Origin: Spongilla lacustris
Lineage: Eukaryota; Porifera; Demospongiae; Spongillida; Spongillidae
DNA: 64,000 bases
NCBI GenBank assembly: GCA_949361645.1
Contig: OX442425.1
Span: 2,286,171-2,350,170 of the forward strand
Reading direction: 5' to 3'
Shown here: piece after piece, positions 46,347 through 58,833 of the stretch
Layout of the letters: the number at the start of each line of letters is the position of its first letter
How positions within the stretch are numbered: position 1 is the stretch's first letter
Position numbers and translations under genes: made by a program
Notes under the pieces: model-generated
What the model saw: the letters and a program-made list of their open reading frames with translations, nothing else
What the model was told of the DNA's origin: nothing
Databases searched by the model: none

Positions 46347-47408
46347 AATGTAAGTAAAGATGATTGTTTGCATACATCTACATGTATTTAATTCAATCTG
46401 CATGTATATATGGCATTATTGATATGATTATGTAAAATGCCTACCAATTCGATTGGTTAAACATTGAGATCATTAATAGTACAACCTTGTCTTTTCTCAT
46501 AAATAATCATATTCATTTGAGTAATTATTTTTGAGCAATTCATTTGATCTTTTTTCACTAGCATGTAAGTTCAGCTCCTCAATAGCAATGTAATAAATCT
46601 CGGTGCTTCCATTTCGGTATTACATACAGGTGGTAAGTATTACAGTGTAACAACCACAAGTTTAATGGTATATTCTATATTTCAATATGTTTTACTTTGG
46701 TGTTCATTGAACTGAATGCAAATGCAACAGTCGGTAAGTACAGGACAATCAGATACCTTGCATAATTCGTGCCAATACATCATTTGACCTTTTTCTCTAC
46801 AGAAGGTAATTACAATGACTAAGCCGGAATTACTTGAAGTATAGCTCAACAATGTTTGATCTTTCCAAAACCATTTCAATAATCAATGGACCTCATAGTT
46901 TGTGAGTTATGTTAATAATTATCTCCACATTTAACATTGTGATTATATTTCATTCAGGATGTGAGTGATTTAAATGCATGTACAGAGAAATGACTACTAA
47001 TTATTGCCATACATTCTCGACTGATTGAAATGTCATACAACCAGATTGTAAGTGATGATACCAAATTAACCCCTTTGTTATTTCATACACAACTGTCATC
47101 AAACAATGTACTATTGCAGAAGGCAAGTTACGTGTCAATTATGGGTGCCTTTGACGACCATCATTTCATCCAACAATCAATATCATTCATATGTGTAGTG
47201 TGTAAGTTACAGGATTAATTTTATGAATTTTCAGAAATTAACTGATTCTTCTTTTCATATGTAGTGCATAAGTTTTTAATTTCAACATTGTACACAAGGT
47301 ATCTTATTACATGTCTCTGATACATAGTCAGTAAGTTACCAAGTGTATATACTGGTTGGCGCTACTGAGCTTACTTCATCTCCTGTCACAACTTTTTAGT
47401 GCCCAAGA
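46347..47408 (+). CDS. Micro-exon array, copy 2, 3' extension
   Basis: Further single-codon exons: 46347-46349 AAT; 46562-46564 CAT; 46630-46632 GTG; 46731-46733 TCG; 46803-46805 AAG; 46899-46901 TTT; 46958-46960 GAT; 47045-47047 ATT; 47120-47122 AAG (donor GCAAGT); 47199-47201 TGT; 47265-47267 TGC (donor ATAAGT, non-canonical); 47328-47330 TCA; then 47400-47408 TGCCCAAGA with a weak GTTAGT donor. Introns are 60-212 bp. If the last donor is not used, the exon from 47400 reaches TAA at 47424-47426 after CPRVSKSL. This region has no counterpart in copy 1 because of the gap. Confidence 0.6.
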
Positions 47409-47474
47409 GTTAGTAAATCTTTGTAAAAGTAATTATTGCTTGAACTATCCTGTATGCATACATGGTGAATACAG

Positions 47475-47823
47475 AGGGCCAAAATGAATGCAGTTCATTA
47501 TGAAGATGAAGAACAAGCAGGTAGGCCTTTATTCACGTGCTTTAAAGTCTGCCACATACTTCAGTAAAAATTCACTGTACCCCAGTACTGTATAATTTTC
47601 ATGAACCATAATGTGTATCCGTTCTGATATGGAAGAAACATACTTCCCTGCATAACATTTATTACGCTAGCTAGTATTGCAGACCCTTAAAAAATTCACT
47701 AACCTTATAATATTGAAGTTTACCTTTATGCAGCAGCTTTTCAATTCCTGGTTGTCTTTTCGTTCAGGTGTTGATTTAGAACAGCTCGCAAATGTTGAAG
47801 AACAGCTTAACCAATCTGACTGA
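47475..47823 (+). CDS. Possible 3' exons of the micro-exon gene (or a separate small gene)
   Basis: Exon 47475-47520 (46 nt, RAKMNAVHYEDEEQA, donor GTAGGC) and exon 47768-47823 (acceptor TTTTCGTTCAG, reading VDLEQLANVEEQLNQSD then TGA) join in frame across a 247-bp intron. The first enters in phase 0, as required after the 9-nt exon at 47400, and the intron between them would be 66 bp. The C-terminal part is acidic. The internal ATG at 47484 could instead start an independent small protein. The acceptor before 47475 is weak. Confidence 0.4.
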
Positions 47824-49440
47824 GGTAACTTGCAGAATAAAAAATACATTGCATCACACACTAAACCGATACTCAGAATCACTGTTTATAAATAGTCTTC
47901 CATAGCTGTGTTGATCCTACCAATGGTATAAGGAAATGGGCCAATCATATACTTTTACAATAACTTTGACAGCAAAGAACTTACATAAATCAATTGATGA
48001 CAATCTAGAAATGAGTGTGACATTGCACTGTCATTTTTTCAGCAGACACTTACACATTATAATGAATAGTACATGTACCTAATGCAGCTACCTATTGACT
48101 GCGAATTGAAGTGTTGCTATACATATAACTTCACATGTCATACTGTTTATATATTATCTCTCACTTCAGCTTGAATTGAAAACAAATGGAGTAATGGTAA
48201 AATCACAAGCTACAAGGGCAATAAGACAGATTAGGTTTTATACAGAACTGAATAGATTTTTTATTATGCTTTCATTTCTCTGCTGTTCATATAAATCATG
48301 CAACGAAGTGTGCAGTTTGGGATACAATCTGCATGATAGTTGATACAAATGTGGGCAATTTTTATACCAAATTCATAGTTTGTTGGATACATATTTACAT
48401 CCAATTTCCCATGAGAAGTAACTGGGCAATTAATGTTACTACCGACAAGACTGAATTTGAAAAGGTCTCATTGTGAGTGTCACTGAGAAAGAAAGTGAAA
48501 GAGGACTCCCTATCGGGTGCATCCACTTGATAGCCATTACAAGACATGCTTAGATCTGTGGCCTTTTAATGTAGTGATGTTCCATATATACATGTACTTC
48601 TTGTACGATATGATCAAAGGCTGAATTTAAGATGATTTGGCAACAGACTAACCTCTCTCCTCCTACCTCCCATACCTCCCTCACTACCTCCCCACCCTCC
48701 ACCTACCTCCCTTCCTCTCCCTCCCTTCCCCTCCCTCCCTCCCTCCCTCCCTCCCTCCCTCCCTCCCTCCCTCCCTCCCTCCCTCCCTCCGCCATGAATA
48801 TATGTCTATATGTGTGTGTATGTGTGTGCATGTGCATGGGCTGGCATGGGGATGCAGTGCCATGCTGTGAAGATCAGCAGCCAAGTTTTGTGGAGTTCTT
48901 ATTCTGTTTATGAATGTGCCACAGATAAGAGAAGTCAAATGCAGACCTACATTTACCATCACGTTGATGGGACGCGTAAAATTGTATATATATAGCTCTA
49001 TGCCATTTTACTTTTAAACACAGCTTTGTTTCCTTCATAATTACATCACAATTCCTTAGTCACTCTGGCCAAATTATAATATTATTATTACATAATTGAT
49101 TATCTCTGGATGCATACATTGAGATCAACTACTGATCCACATTTCTCCAAATATCTAATCAGGTTACTGGGCTCCAGACCTTTCTGTTTCTGGGTACAAC
49201 CTTTCTTTTTGTTAAACAGCATAATAATTGGCATTATTATTAATAAAAAAATGACTAAGTAGAATGGAAAAGATTACTGACAAGTGCAATGGGGACATCT
49301 GTCATGTATCTGGCTTCAATCACTTGAATCGCTTTTTGAAATGGTCGAGTGGACAGCCTGTCACTTCTAGGAGCAAACAAGAATACAATGGGTGGCAGAT
49401 TATTATTTTCTTCTTAAATATACTTCATACCCATAATAGA
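47824..49440. other. Intergenic, no gene seen
   Basis: AT-rich. The (CCCT)n tract at 48640-48790 is the only marked feature; no coding exon is supported. Confidence 0.4.
48640..48790. repeat. (CCCT)n microsatellite
   Basis: Imperfect CTCC/ACCT units lead into a pure CCCT tract (about 48727-48789). Confidence 0.95.
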
Positions 49441-50900
49441 GGAGTAGGAGTCATTTCAGTACAGATGAGGAAAGAGGGTTACCAAAGATGAATGGAGTGG
49501 TATCACTGGTTAGTGGTTTTTGGCACTAAGGAATGGTGGTGCCTGGTACTTCTGAGCATTGTCACTCCCATACAGCTAGCCTTACTCTTCAGACCTGGAC
49601 ACCTGAAAGGGGCTTTAAACCACATATAGCAAAACCCCCACTATGGGGTCTTAAGTCACAAAAATCACCAAAACCGGCAAGGTGATCTTGTCCCAGGCAT
49701 CATACATGTATATACATGTATACAGGAGACTGGTATGGAACTGCATTACAGAGAAAGCATCAAACAGACAGTTTATATTTCTACAGACAAGGCAAGTAGA
49801 GCATGATGGGCTACTATTACACATGGTACCAAGATCAGTATTGATCTGACCAATGATGCTTCTCCAGGTAATTTAGCACTGCAAATAATAGTCCAAATGT
49901 TCATCCGCTAAGCAACGCAGTACCATGCAGACATACCAGTAAATGAATATTGTGTTGCCAAATCATTTTAGCGACTCCCAAATGCAGATTATAATTAGAT
50001 GTCAATGGAGGCAATCATTTTCAGTACTGTTTTCTATTTTATTAGATAGATTGCTAGTATCTATAGATGAATTAGAAATTGGAACTAAGAATGTCTGGCA
50101 CAACAGATATTGCCATACAAGTAATTACCTTAGCTGGTGAAGTTAGAAGTATTCACCAAAAGAAGTGGCAATACTTAATTCTTATTGCATGAAATGCATT
50201 TCTCACTAATGATCTGGCAAAAATCTCAGGCATGCATCATGGCTTTTTGTGTACATGTAGGTGAACAATTATTTGTTGTGAGGAATTAAATTAATGGCAG
50301 CAATCTGCACAACATCAACTTTGACACATCTTCAGTGGTAGGCAAACTGCAAAGAATTCTACAAGCACATTCAAATTATTTTTGCATAACTCCCGTCATT
50401 TGACAAAAAAGCATATGTATTTACTGAGATATGTAAAGCATTTACAAACATGCACAGCAGAGATCCTAAAGTGGTCCATCAAGACACCAAATCAGCTAAT
50501 ATGATTTTGGGTAATACAATAGGAAAATACATATGGTTTCATCATAATAAAATTTTAATGACATAATTTCTTGTTCGCAGCTAACTTTTTACACAATTGA
50601 TACTTAGAAAACCTTTATCTCCCAATTTCAATTCAGTTATATTAAATTTTTATATCTTGCATAATTATATAATATAATTACAATTATTATTATAATTATG
50701 GTTATGCTTCTATGTAATAGGAGAGTAATCTCTGCCAATGTACATGTGAATAGGAATTCGATAACAAAAATGGAGGTTGAACCAAGACACTTATAATTAG
50801 GTCAAGCAATCCTCATCTGGAAATTATACAAGTGTCCATCAAATCCAGTTTATACATGTAGATCTTAAAAACAATACCTTTAAAGATGCTGAAATAACCC
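49440..50900 (+). repeat. Segmental duplication, copy 2 (partner 19440-21070)
   Basis: Same order and orientation as copy 1, with a truncated MITE (left arm at 49575-49700), a frame-shifted first exon (near 49786-49867) and an open second exon (near 50045-50120). Best described as a decayed duplicate. Confidence 0.85.
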
Positions 50901-51299
50901 ATCTGTGCATAGAGAACAGTTGCTGACATATTCATATTACGATGCGAACAAGTTTGGATGAATCAATGATGATGTGAGAAAAACCTAATTGTCCTGGATG
51001 GATGCTTCTATGTAATAGGAGAGTAATCTCTGCCAATGTACATGTGAATAGGAATTCGATAACAAAAATGGAGGTTGAACCAAGACACTTATAATTAGGT
51101 CAAGCAATCCTCATCTGGAAATTATACAAGTGTCCATCAAATCCAGTTTATACATGTAGATCTTAAAAACAATACCTTTAAAGATGCTGAAATAACCCAT
51201 CTGTGCATAGAGAATAGTTGCTGACATATTCATATTACGATGCGAACAAGTTTGGATGAATCAATGATAATGTGAGAAAAACCTAATTGTCCTGGATGG
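50704..51299. repeat. 298-bp tandem duplication
   Basis: ATGCTTCTATGTAATAGGAG begins both units (50704 and 51002). Only two differences were noticed across the unit (GAACAGTTG/GAATAGTTG and GATGATGTG/GATAATGTG), so it is recent or an assembly artefact. It overlaps the end of the segmental duplication. Confidence 0.9.
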
Positions 51300-51741
51300 G
51301 TAATTGTGGGTCGCAAGTTTACTGATAAATGCAATTACTCAACATTTACCTTCTAACTTCTTGAGTACTCAATTTGCATTTGTACTTGAAGTGCTGATGC
51401 AAACCCAAATTCATTAATTACCTTGAGTATACGTTAGTAAACTACAGACCCCTACAAAGTTATACAATCTTATTAACCAAATGCATTTGATAAGGGTTTT
51501 ATACAATTTTTCAAGCATTGTTTTTAGTTTACCTGGTCAAAAAGGAAAGGACTGTATATTCAGAAATGCGCGAGATAAAAAACAGCAATAAGAAATTTAC
51601 ACATAAACTTATTGTACATACACTGTGTGCTATATAATTATTAGGCTTTAAAGTTATATTGTAATACTTTTAGGCAATCCGTGCTGCCCATCCTTACCCT
51701 AAATTCATCACACATCATCATCATATGTCATGTTCCACCAC

Positions 51742-51747
51742 TTTATT
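51742..51747 (-). terminator. Poly(A) signal of the PARP14-like gene
   Basis: AATAAA on the minus strand, about 60 bp beyond the stop codon at 51807-51809. Confidence 0.55.
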
Positions 51748-51806
51748 AAAATAAACAAGAATGCACTCTTATAGCTAGGTTGTAACAGTTAGTGAATGAT
51801 ACATAG

Positions 51807-52108
51807 TCATATTAAAGATGACCACTTGAATTTAATGAGGTACTGAGGGTATGCTTGCGAGCTGTTGAAGACGACAAAAATGGACGGATCGACAGTGTAG
51901 TTTACCACAGAGTCATAATGTACACATGGATTTGATGACTTGGATGGTGGAGCAACCATACCATCTCTTCCAACTGTATAGTCTCCTACTAGAACACAAG
52001 CAAGGTAAACATATTTGTAGCCATTAGGATCAGGTGGTGAGAAGGTTGGAGAAAGCACATGAGCTGCATCTCTATAAAAGTGGACTCCATTTCCATATGT
52101 AACAGTAG
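51807..52108 (-). CDS. PARP14-like gene, last exon (ADP-ribosyltransferase C-half)
   Basis: The exon is entered in phase 1 after acceptor TGTTCATACAG. It reads ATVTYGNGVHFYRDAAHVLS and continues with VYLACVLVGDYTVGRDGMVA and SSQAYPQYLIKFKW to the stop. Order and length match the second half of PARP catalytic domains. The Tyr usually found in the YGKG(T/V)YFA motif reads His here (YGNGVHFY). The exon alone carries no targeting signal. In family members this domain transfers ADP-ribose from NAD to proteins; activity of this one is doubtful. Confidence 0.85.
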
Positions 52109-52167
52109 CTGTATGAACATTATAATGGTCAGTAACATGTGCTTGCACTACAGTGAATATTACTTAC

Positions 52168-52434
52168 CAGGTGATCCTGTATTAAAACCAATCTCTGTAA
52201 TTTTTGAGTAGTTATGCACATTTGTGCCAAAAAAAAGGTTCATTTCCTTTGCATTACCACTTCTATTCAATTCTGCTTTCTTGGTGGCGTACTTTCCCAA
52301 CAGTGCTTGGTTTACAATACGACAAACTTCCACAATTTGAAAGATGGGACTTTGAGGTTGTGTTTCATAAAATCGAGTGAACACAGATTTGTACTCTGCT
52401 GAGTCTGGCTGCAAGGTCATTGTTTGGCACTTAT
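52168..52434 (-). CDS. PARP14-like gene, exon 4 (ADP-ribosyltransferase N-half)
   Basis: Entered in phase 1 (acceptor CACCATGGCAG), it reads DKCQTMTLQPDSAEYKSVF, FQIVEVCRIVNQALLGKYAT and EMNLFFGTNVHNYSKITEIG, ending CCTG at donor GTAAGT (52167). The NAD-binding His of the family's L(F)HGT motif is replaced (LFFGT). With the 59-bp intron 52109-52167 removed, GFNTGSP joins ATVTYG, as expected for PARP14-type domains. A WWE domain was not recognised. Confidence 0.85.
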
Positions 52435-52996
52435 CTGCCATGGTGCAAAGTGACAAGAAAGAACACATTTATAAAGTTTTCAAGAAGGTATACAGTATGA
52501 TTCTTCTAATCTTTACATTACACAGTAGTAGTTGTGAATCCCTATCGGAAAGTTAGTGTGAAGTATTTTTTGTTGTTGCTAAATTAGAATCTAATAAGCA
52601 GAATTTTAGAATGCACCATTTTACCACTGCATGCATGATGTTATTTGACTATGTTTGAAATCCATATTGATGAAAGTCCACATCCCATAGAGAGACACAG
52701 CAAACACTTAATGAATGCCTACCTCTAAATCCAAAAGGGAAGAGTTACAGCAATGATTTACACTGGCTGCTCACAAGTTGACAACCCCTTCCCCCACACC
52801 AAAAAGTTAGGAAATAAAGTGTATACATGTAAGATCTTTATAGCACTATTTAATATTGAGTTGCAGGCAGCGTGTTGCTTAGTGTATGGTGCCCCTGGTG
52901 GTCCATTACAGTAAAGGGGCATGCATGAAAACTAAATAATAGGATGCAAGTGGTATTATGCAATGAAGTGATTAAATTAATGTATATCTGAACTAC

Positions 52997-54065
52997 CTTG
53001 CTGGTTTTCAGAGTCCTGCAAATGCATTGGAAAAATTTCATCAACTCCACTTGATGCAGTTGTACTCCCCACTTTCTTCAGCTTCTGAGCTGCAGATTCA
53101 ACTATTTGGAGTGATTCTCCAAATATATTAAAACAAGCTGTTTCTAGATTGCCTGTTATTTCCTCTGGGCCATTACCTGCTGGCTGCAATGTTTTGGTGT
53201 CAAGAATAGTAGTAGTAGTAGAAATAGCACTGAAGTCAGAATGCTGAAATATGTCCAAAAACGATTTATACATTTCAGCTTGAAAAATGACAACACGTAT
53301 CACTTTTAGGAGAACTGATGTGTTGCAAAACGTCCTTATAGCCTCAATCATTGCAAGTGCTGTCTTTACAGGTGATGAAGCATGTTGACCTGTGCCAAGG
53401 GCTGGGAATGAAATTGAAACATACCCCCTATCTACTGCTTGTCTAAGGCAGTTTAAAATAGTTACTTCCAATTGTTCCAGTTGAAAGATTGTTTGAAATA
53501 CAGCTTTACATTTCAGATCACCACAAGTTGTCATCACTACAATACCCCCAGTGACAGGAAATACTCCATGTCTAATATATTCATCACACTGATGCTGAAA
53601 TATTGGCCCTGCCTTTTTTAACAGGGCTGCAGAAACAGCACCAGCATTTAATTTCATTTCTCTATTAGTACTGTTTACAATAACATCTGTCTGTTCATCT
53701 GTAATGTCACCATGGACAATCTCAACAACTTGTCCTTTAATACAAAATGTGCTATCCTTCTGTCTTCTTTCATCAGATAAGGTGCGATCCAATACACTGA
53801 AGGCCTCTGCAGCTGTACTTTGGTAATGTTCAAGTTCATTTCGAAAGGTACCAAACTCGATATCGGTATAATTCACAAAGTAGATATTAGTGAGAGAACA
53901 TTGTTTGTGTGTTGCAAAAAATTGAACAGCCTCGTTAATCATTAGCTTTGCTGCGACAGAAATTGGAAAACCAAATGCTCCTGTACCCAGTGCTGGAAAG
54001 GCAATTGAAGAATAGTTGCGTTCCACACACAATTCAAGACAGTTGTGTATTGCTTTCTTGAAAAT
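52997..54065 (-). CDS. PARP14-like gene, exon 3 (macro 2 C-half, macro 3)
   Basis: Acceptor TTTCTTGTCTCTCAG, phase 0. The first part completes macro domain 2 (IFKKAIHNCLELCVERNYSS, IAFPALGTGAFGFP). Macro domain 3 spans about 53282-53729 (VHGDITDEQTDVIVNSTNRE, GAVSAALLKKAGP, ISFPALGTGQHASSP). A linker of about 90 residues follows, and the exon ends CAAG at donor GTAGTT in phase 1. Macro domains bind ADP-ribose or ADP-ribosylated proteins. The VNST variant of the VNAAN motif is common in PARP14 macro domains 2 and 3. Confidence 0.9.
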
Positions 54066-56934
54066 CTGAGAGACAAGAAAGAAATATAGAGGAAGTGCAA
54101 CTTAATAAAATACTTGTTCGGACAGACATGCATTATGAATTACGGCGCTAGTTATGAATGCTGCACATGAGCAAATGAACTAGTCATGTACCTGTACCAC
54201 ACAATCTTCCTGTAAAAAAAAAATCAATTTAGGGGTGACACATATCTTTGCTACAATTTGCTTTTGTGCCAAATGATTTTTTTTTTGTAATCAAATTACA
54301 ATGTGTGCTGTGTGCAAAAATATCATGCAGTTTCAGTGTTACTTGAATGCTGTTTTACACAGTGGTGTGAGCCAATGGTATGCTGTAACAACCTGATGTC
54401 CAAATAGAACCAGTGGGTGGCACTTTTGAAATGAATGTACATGTACATGTATGCAGTAATGTAAGTATAGTTCAGTGGTGTTATAGGGATATAGGGGCTG
54501 TGAGCAATCCACAGTGGTTTAAAAATAGGTGTCATGTAGACATTAGTAAAAAATGATGCATTGTAATTATTCCTATTATGTGTTACGTTATTATTAATGA
54601 AGTTTATAAGAGTTAAATATTTCAAACCAAGTTCTATTTCATTTGAATATCATTAAGTATATATATTTTTAAATATCCAAAATATTTGTGCAGACATCCT
54701 TATTAGTTTAGACAAGTGAAAGTGAAGTTAAAAAAGTAACACTATACACATGAACCTTACTACATAAAAATCAAATTGTTAAATCACAAATATGGTGTGA
54801 ATGCTTCATGCTGACAAACAAAGTCAAAGTTCAGATTAGGTTCCTCTCTCCTGATCATCTGTAAACATGTAGGCAAGTAGATGTTCTTCCAAAGAGAAAC
54901 ATGCACTCTATTGTGTACAAGACCGGACATTGTGCTCCTCACCACAAAATGAGCATCTGACAGCATGTTGAAATGTTCTAACTGTATGATCTGTGTAATT
55001 ACATCAGACAAGTTGGTATGCTGGGTAGTTTTCCTAGCTAAATGCTCTCCGTATATGCAAAGTTTTTTTAAATTGTTGTGCACTAGGGGTTCGTCTGATA
55101 ATATTCCCAATCAACACTGCAGAGTGACAACTAACTGGCAACTAATTTTTCATCAGTGATTAATTGTTCTGCTGCCTCGGTACTGCTTCCAAACCATTTT
55201 ATATATCTCTCCTATTGTCTATTTTATGTTTACCGGTATTTTCAACCTCTTCAGCCATAAATGAGCAGCTGCCAATGAACAAAACAAAATGAACTAACGA
55301 ATAAAACTCTAACTTAGCCGAAGGATCAATGTCTGAGCGGGAAGGAATGACGCCGAGCATCGTCATTTTATTACGCAAAGGCCCGCGAACGTGACATGAT
55401 GTCTCTAGGCAACCGCTGTGGTTTTTACTCCAGATGTGATGTTTATCGTACTTCCGATCTTTCATGCAAAGGGTCCATTACACTTCTCCTTATTTATGCT
55501 TTGGCAAACTGTCACTTATTAATATTAGCCATAAACAATATGGAAATTTCTCCGGCAGATTATAGTAAGGACTGTTATAAAATAAAACATATACATAATA
55601 CCCTACTCAAATGTCAGGGTCCTAACCCACTGTGCAATCAATATGTATATAGTTGAAGATTGTTAGCTATAGTGTTATGTGGAAATTTAAAAGGGGCATT
55701 CTTTTACAGCTGCAGCAATGTGATAGTTAAGAGACTCAGACACTATAACGTGTAAACTAGTGTTCCTATATCTCCAAAGATGCACCGCCAAACGTATTTT
55801 TGTGTGCGTGTTTTTGCATTGTACACATATAAAACAATATAGCTAATATTAATAAAAAGCCCCCCGGCCACTGCCTCAATAGGATGAGAAATGGGAAAAT
55901 ATCTGTGAAAAAGGACCTAAACATGTTTTTCAAGTTTTCAAATTACCTTATCATTGAATAGATAGTGTAATAGGTGAGATTGCCTTAAGTATTGGGTCTA
56001 ATTTAGCGAGAATATCTCTATAAGAGATATCAAGGACAGACCAGTTTGTTTTACATACATGTACATTCTGAATTTGAAGAGCTTTTAACGCTTGTAGGTG
56101 TAGGAAATTTGGAAAGAGGTTGTATGGTTGTGACACATAGTAGGCCCTATTGCAATTTCAATTTATAACCCACAAGGTTGCTTATGCCCCATTGAACTAG
56201 CAGAGTTGTGGTTCAATACTTATTCATTTATAGAGGCAATTTTATTGATTTTAAATATTCACTACCCTGTCAATGCAGGCCATAACATTAAATAATAAAG
56301 AGTTTGGTGAGCAAATAAAGATAACTTTATTCAAGTACAAGTGCAAGTGACTCGGACAAAGTAATGGTGGAAAGGCTCTTAGCGTAAACTAGGGATATCT
56401 TATTTAATCTTATTATTACACATAACTAAATAGTAATTCATTGACACTGATTTAATTAAAACGTGAAAAAACTTGCATGACTTTGGAATGTAAAGTCTAG
56501 CGAAAAGCATCATTGACAATTAAATCCCATTCAGCAGTCTGGTTTCCTCCTTCAAAGGTCCCTCCCTTTTTAACCTTGAAAGTAGTTCAGTATCATTATT
56601 GTGCCCAAGTATTTCCAAACAGCTCAGCCAGTACAAATTAAAATCCAAACAGTCGTTAAATAATCACAGACAAGAGAGAAAGAGGCTGGACTTGCTGAAC
56701 AGCCTGACTTGTGTTTTAAGTGGTCCCTTAATTCACTGATGCTGTTGAGGTGGAGAATTAATTAGCAGAACCCAATCTCAGTGAAAAAATGAAGTACATG
56801 TAACAAAGAATGAAGTTGGAGGTTCAGTTTACCCGAGAAAACACTACAAGGTTGGCTTTTTCAATGGTTTCTAATTTAGTTCTTATGTTTACCACAACAT
56901 GATCCATCCTCCAACATTACCTGAGATGGAACTG

Positions 56935-56939
<5 letters not shown>

Positions 56940-56968
<29 letters not shown>
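56940..56968. repeat. (TA)n microsatellite
   Basis: About 14 TA units inside the large intron. Confidence 0.95.
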
Positions 56969-56970
<2 letters not shown>

Positions 56971-57269
56971 GTGATGACCAATCGTAGAGGTGGCCGGAGG
57001 CTGGGGTAAGAGCAGGGTTCCCACTTCCCCCCCCCTCCTCCACTCCATAAAACTATCTTCCATTACAACGATGCAAAGAAATTACAACACATGGCTGTAG
57101 TTGGTAGCATCTAGAGCTCAATTGCATGTATGAACAAGGACTATTAGCAAAAATCCAGGTTTGGCATGCCCTTTTGTGGGCCTCTCATCTGCTTGGCCCC
57201 TCCCCTAGATAAATGCTAAGGCTGCCTCTGAAATAAGGACAATGGTCATTAAATAAGGATCATGGTGTT

Positions 57270-58105
57270 TACAGTAGCGGTCAAAAATAATAATCACACA
57301 TCGTCTTAGTGCTATGATCGTCCGACAAAATAATGGCTTCGTTTTTAGGATCATTGGGCTCCGTATGGTTTTAAAGGCTGACTATTTAGCACATTGCAAG
57401 ATCATCATTTTGTGTTACATGTAGTTGTTAGTTTTTGGCCACTAGAAAGATGTTACTATTTGAAACTTTTATGCAAAGACTACGACGACTAGGCGTACAT
57501 GTAGCTACTAAAACTATCGTACGCATGTACGCGCGTGCAAAAACGTCTATCCGCGCAACCCACAGCATCGCTACATACGCTTATCTTAACGTTCGGCAAG
57601 CTACTAAAAGAATATATCTATCCTACGCGAGCGTGATAACATAACATATCCACGCACAATGCACAGCATCCAGAAACTCTTCATAAAGCTCATGTGCACG
57701 CGATAACGTATATCCACGCGCAAACCCACAGCATCACTAGAATTAAGAAATATGTATAAGCGCACGTAACTACATGTACATGTCAGTATCTATGCTGATA
57801 AACTCATTATTCCTTGTGGCCACACCTTGTTTAGCAGTAATCTTCTTGACCATGCACATGAGAGGTGAAAATGGGAGGGGCAGATTGTTGAAGCTTAGTG
57901 CAAGGAGGAAGCACGTGAGGACTGCCAACTGTGGCCAGAGGGCCATCCAAAAGTCACATGTTGCAAAGTCTAAATTCCTCATTGTTAACACTTTTTAGGT
58001 GTCAATATTAGTTCCGTTTGTTGAATAGTCTTTTTAGATCGTTCTGCATAGTCGCCAGATTGTAGCACTAAGACGAAGTGTGATGTTTTTTTTGACCGCT
58101 ACTGT
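57270..58105. mobile_element. Tc1/mariner-like non-autonomous element
   Basis: TACAGTAGCGGTCAAAAA at the left and TTTTTTGACCGCTACTGTA at the right form inverted termini flanked by TA. Both continue with a diverged CACAC..CGTCTTAGTGCTA. Internal short repeats of ACCCACAGCATC occur (57555-57740). No transposase frame was recognised. A second right end lies at 61924-62053. Confidence 0.75.
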
Positions 58106-58833
58106 AAGTATAAAAACTATGAGATCAGCTTGGTGATCATTGAATTGGAATTTGATTATCACATCCATCCTGTGAAATTCTAATAAGGAAACCGTAAGCA
58201 TCAAGTTGGAATTAGTAATATTTGAATGATGTTTAATCTCTTTGCATTGTTGTAATTGACATAGATTTAGGGAGTGAGGTGGGGAGGGGCTAAGGCCTTT
58301 TGCCCCCCCGCCCCCCTCTGGAGAAGACTACAGGATCAATAAAATAATTCCAGCCTGAGTTCATGAAAGTGTTTTGAACTTAAATTGCTCAATATTTGTA
58401 AACCATCAGTATGTCCAGTTTCCAAAGCTAGATGTGAAAGTAATGAATGCTTAATCATCCAGCTTTCAGAATTGAGCATTCATTAATTGTTGTTCATAAT
58501 TCATAATTAAAAGTCGGGGAGCAAATTATCATAAAGTACATTTAGCTGTTCTTGGCATAATAGACAAGGTGAACTTGGGTACAACAGGAAAATGAAACGG
58601 CTCTTAATTACACTTCTTCATGAGAAAAAGTGCAACCTTAGTTTAGGGCGGTAAGCTTGTTTGAACACGGACTGCAGGCTGGAGATTATCTGAAGTCATA
58701 ATTCATCAAAACTAGTTGTTTAGATTAGGTGGTGTAAATGCAAATCATGCAAATGACATGTCTATCATGTACAAAATACCCTGCAAAATAAAATATAGAA
58801 CAATGAAAACCCAGCCAGATAAGTGTTACAAAC

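Larger units (their letters stand above)
54066..58833 (-). other. 4.8-kb intron of the PARP14-like gene
   Basis: Donor GTTTGT (58832-58833) and acceptor CTCAG (54066). The intron holds a minus-strand frame at 54784-55110 (NMLSDAHFVVRSTMSGLVHN) with coding-like composition but no recognised family and no compatible acceptor, an AT microsatellite (56940-56968), and the TIR-bounded element at 57270-58105. No host gene is supported. Confidence 0.7.

Noticed and set aside
52148..52167. Apparent 20-nt GT-AG intron in the PARP14-like ART domain
   Set aside because: A 59-nt intron from the same donor to the acceptor at 52109-52110 keeps the frame and joins GFNTGSP to ATVTYG as the family requires, so the ultra-short intron is not needed.
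54784..55110. 109-codon minus-strand frame in the PARP intron
   Set aside because: Composition looks coding, but the strong upstream acceptor (CACTCTGCAG) would enter through an in-frame TGA and I recognise no family, so it is not called as a gene.
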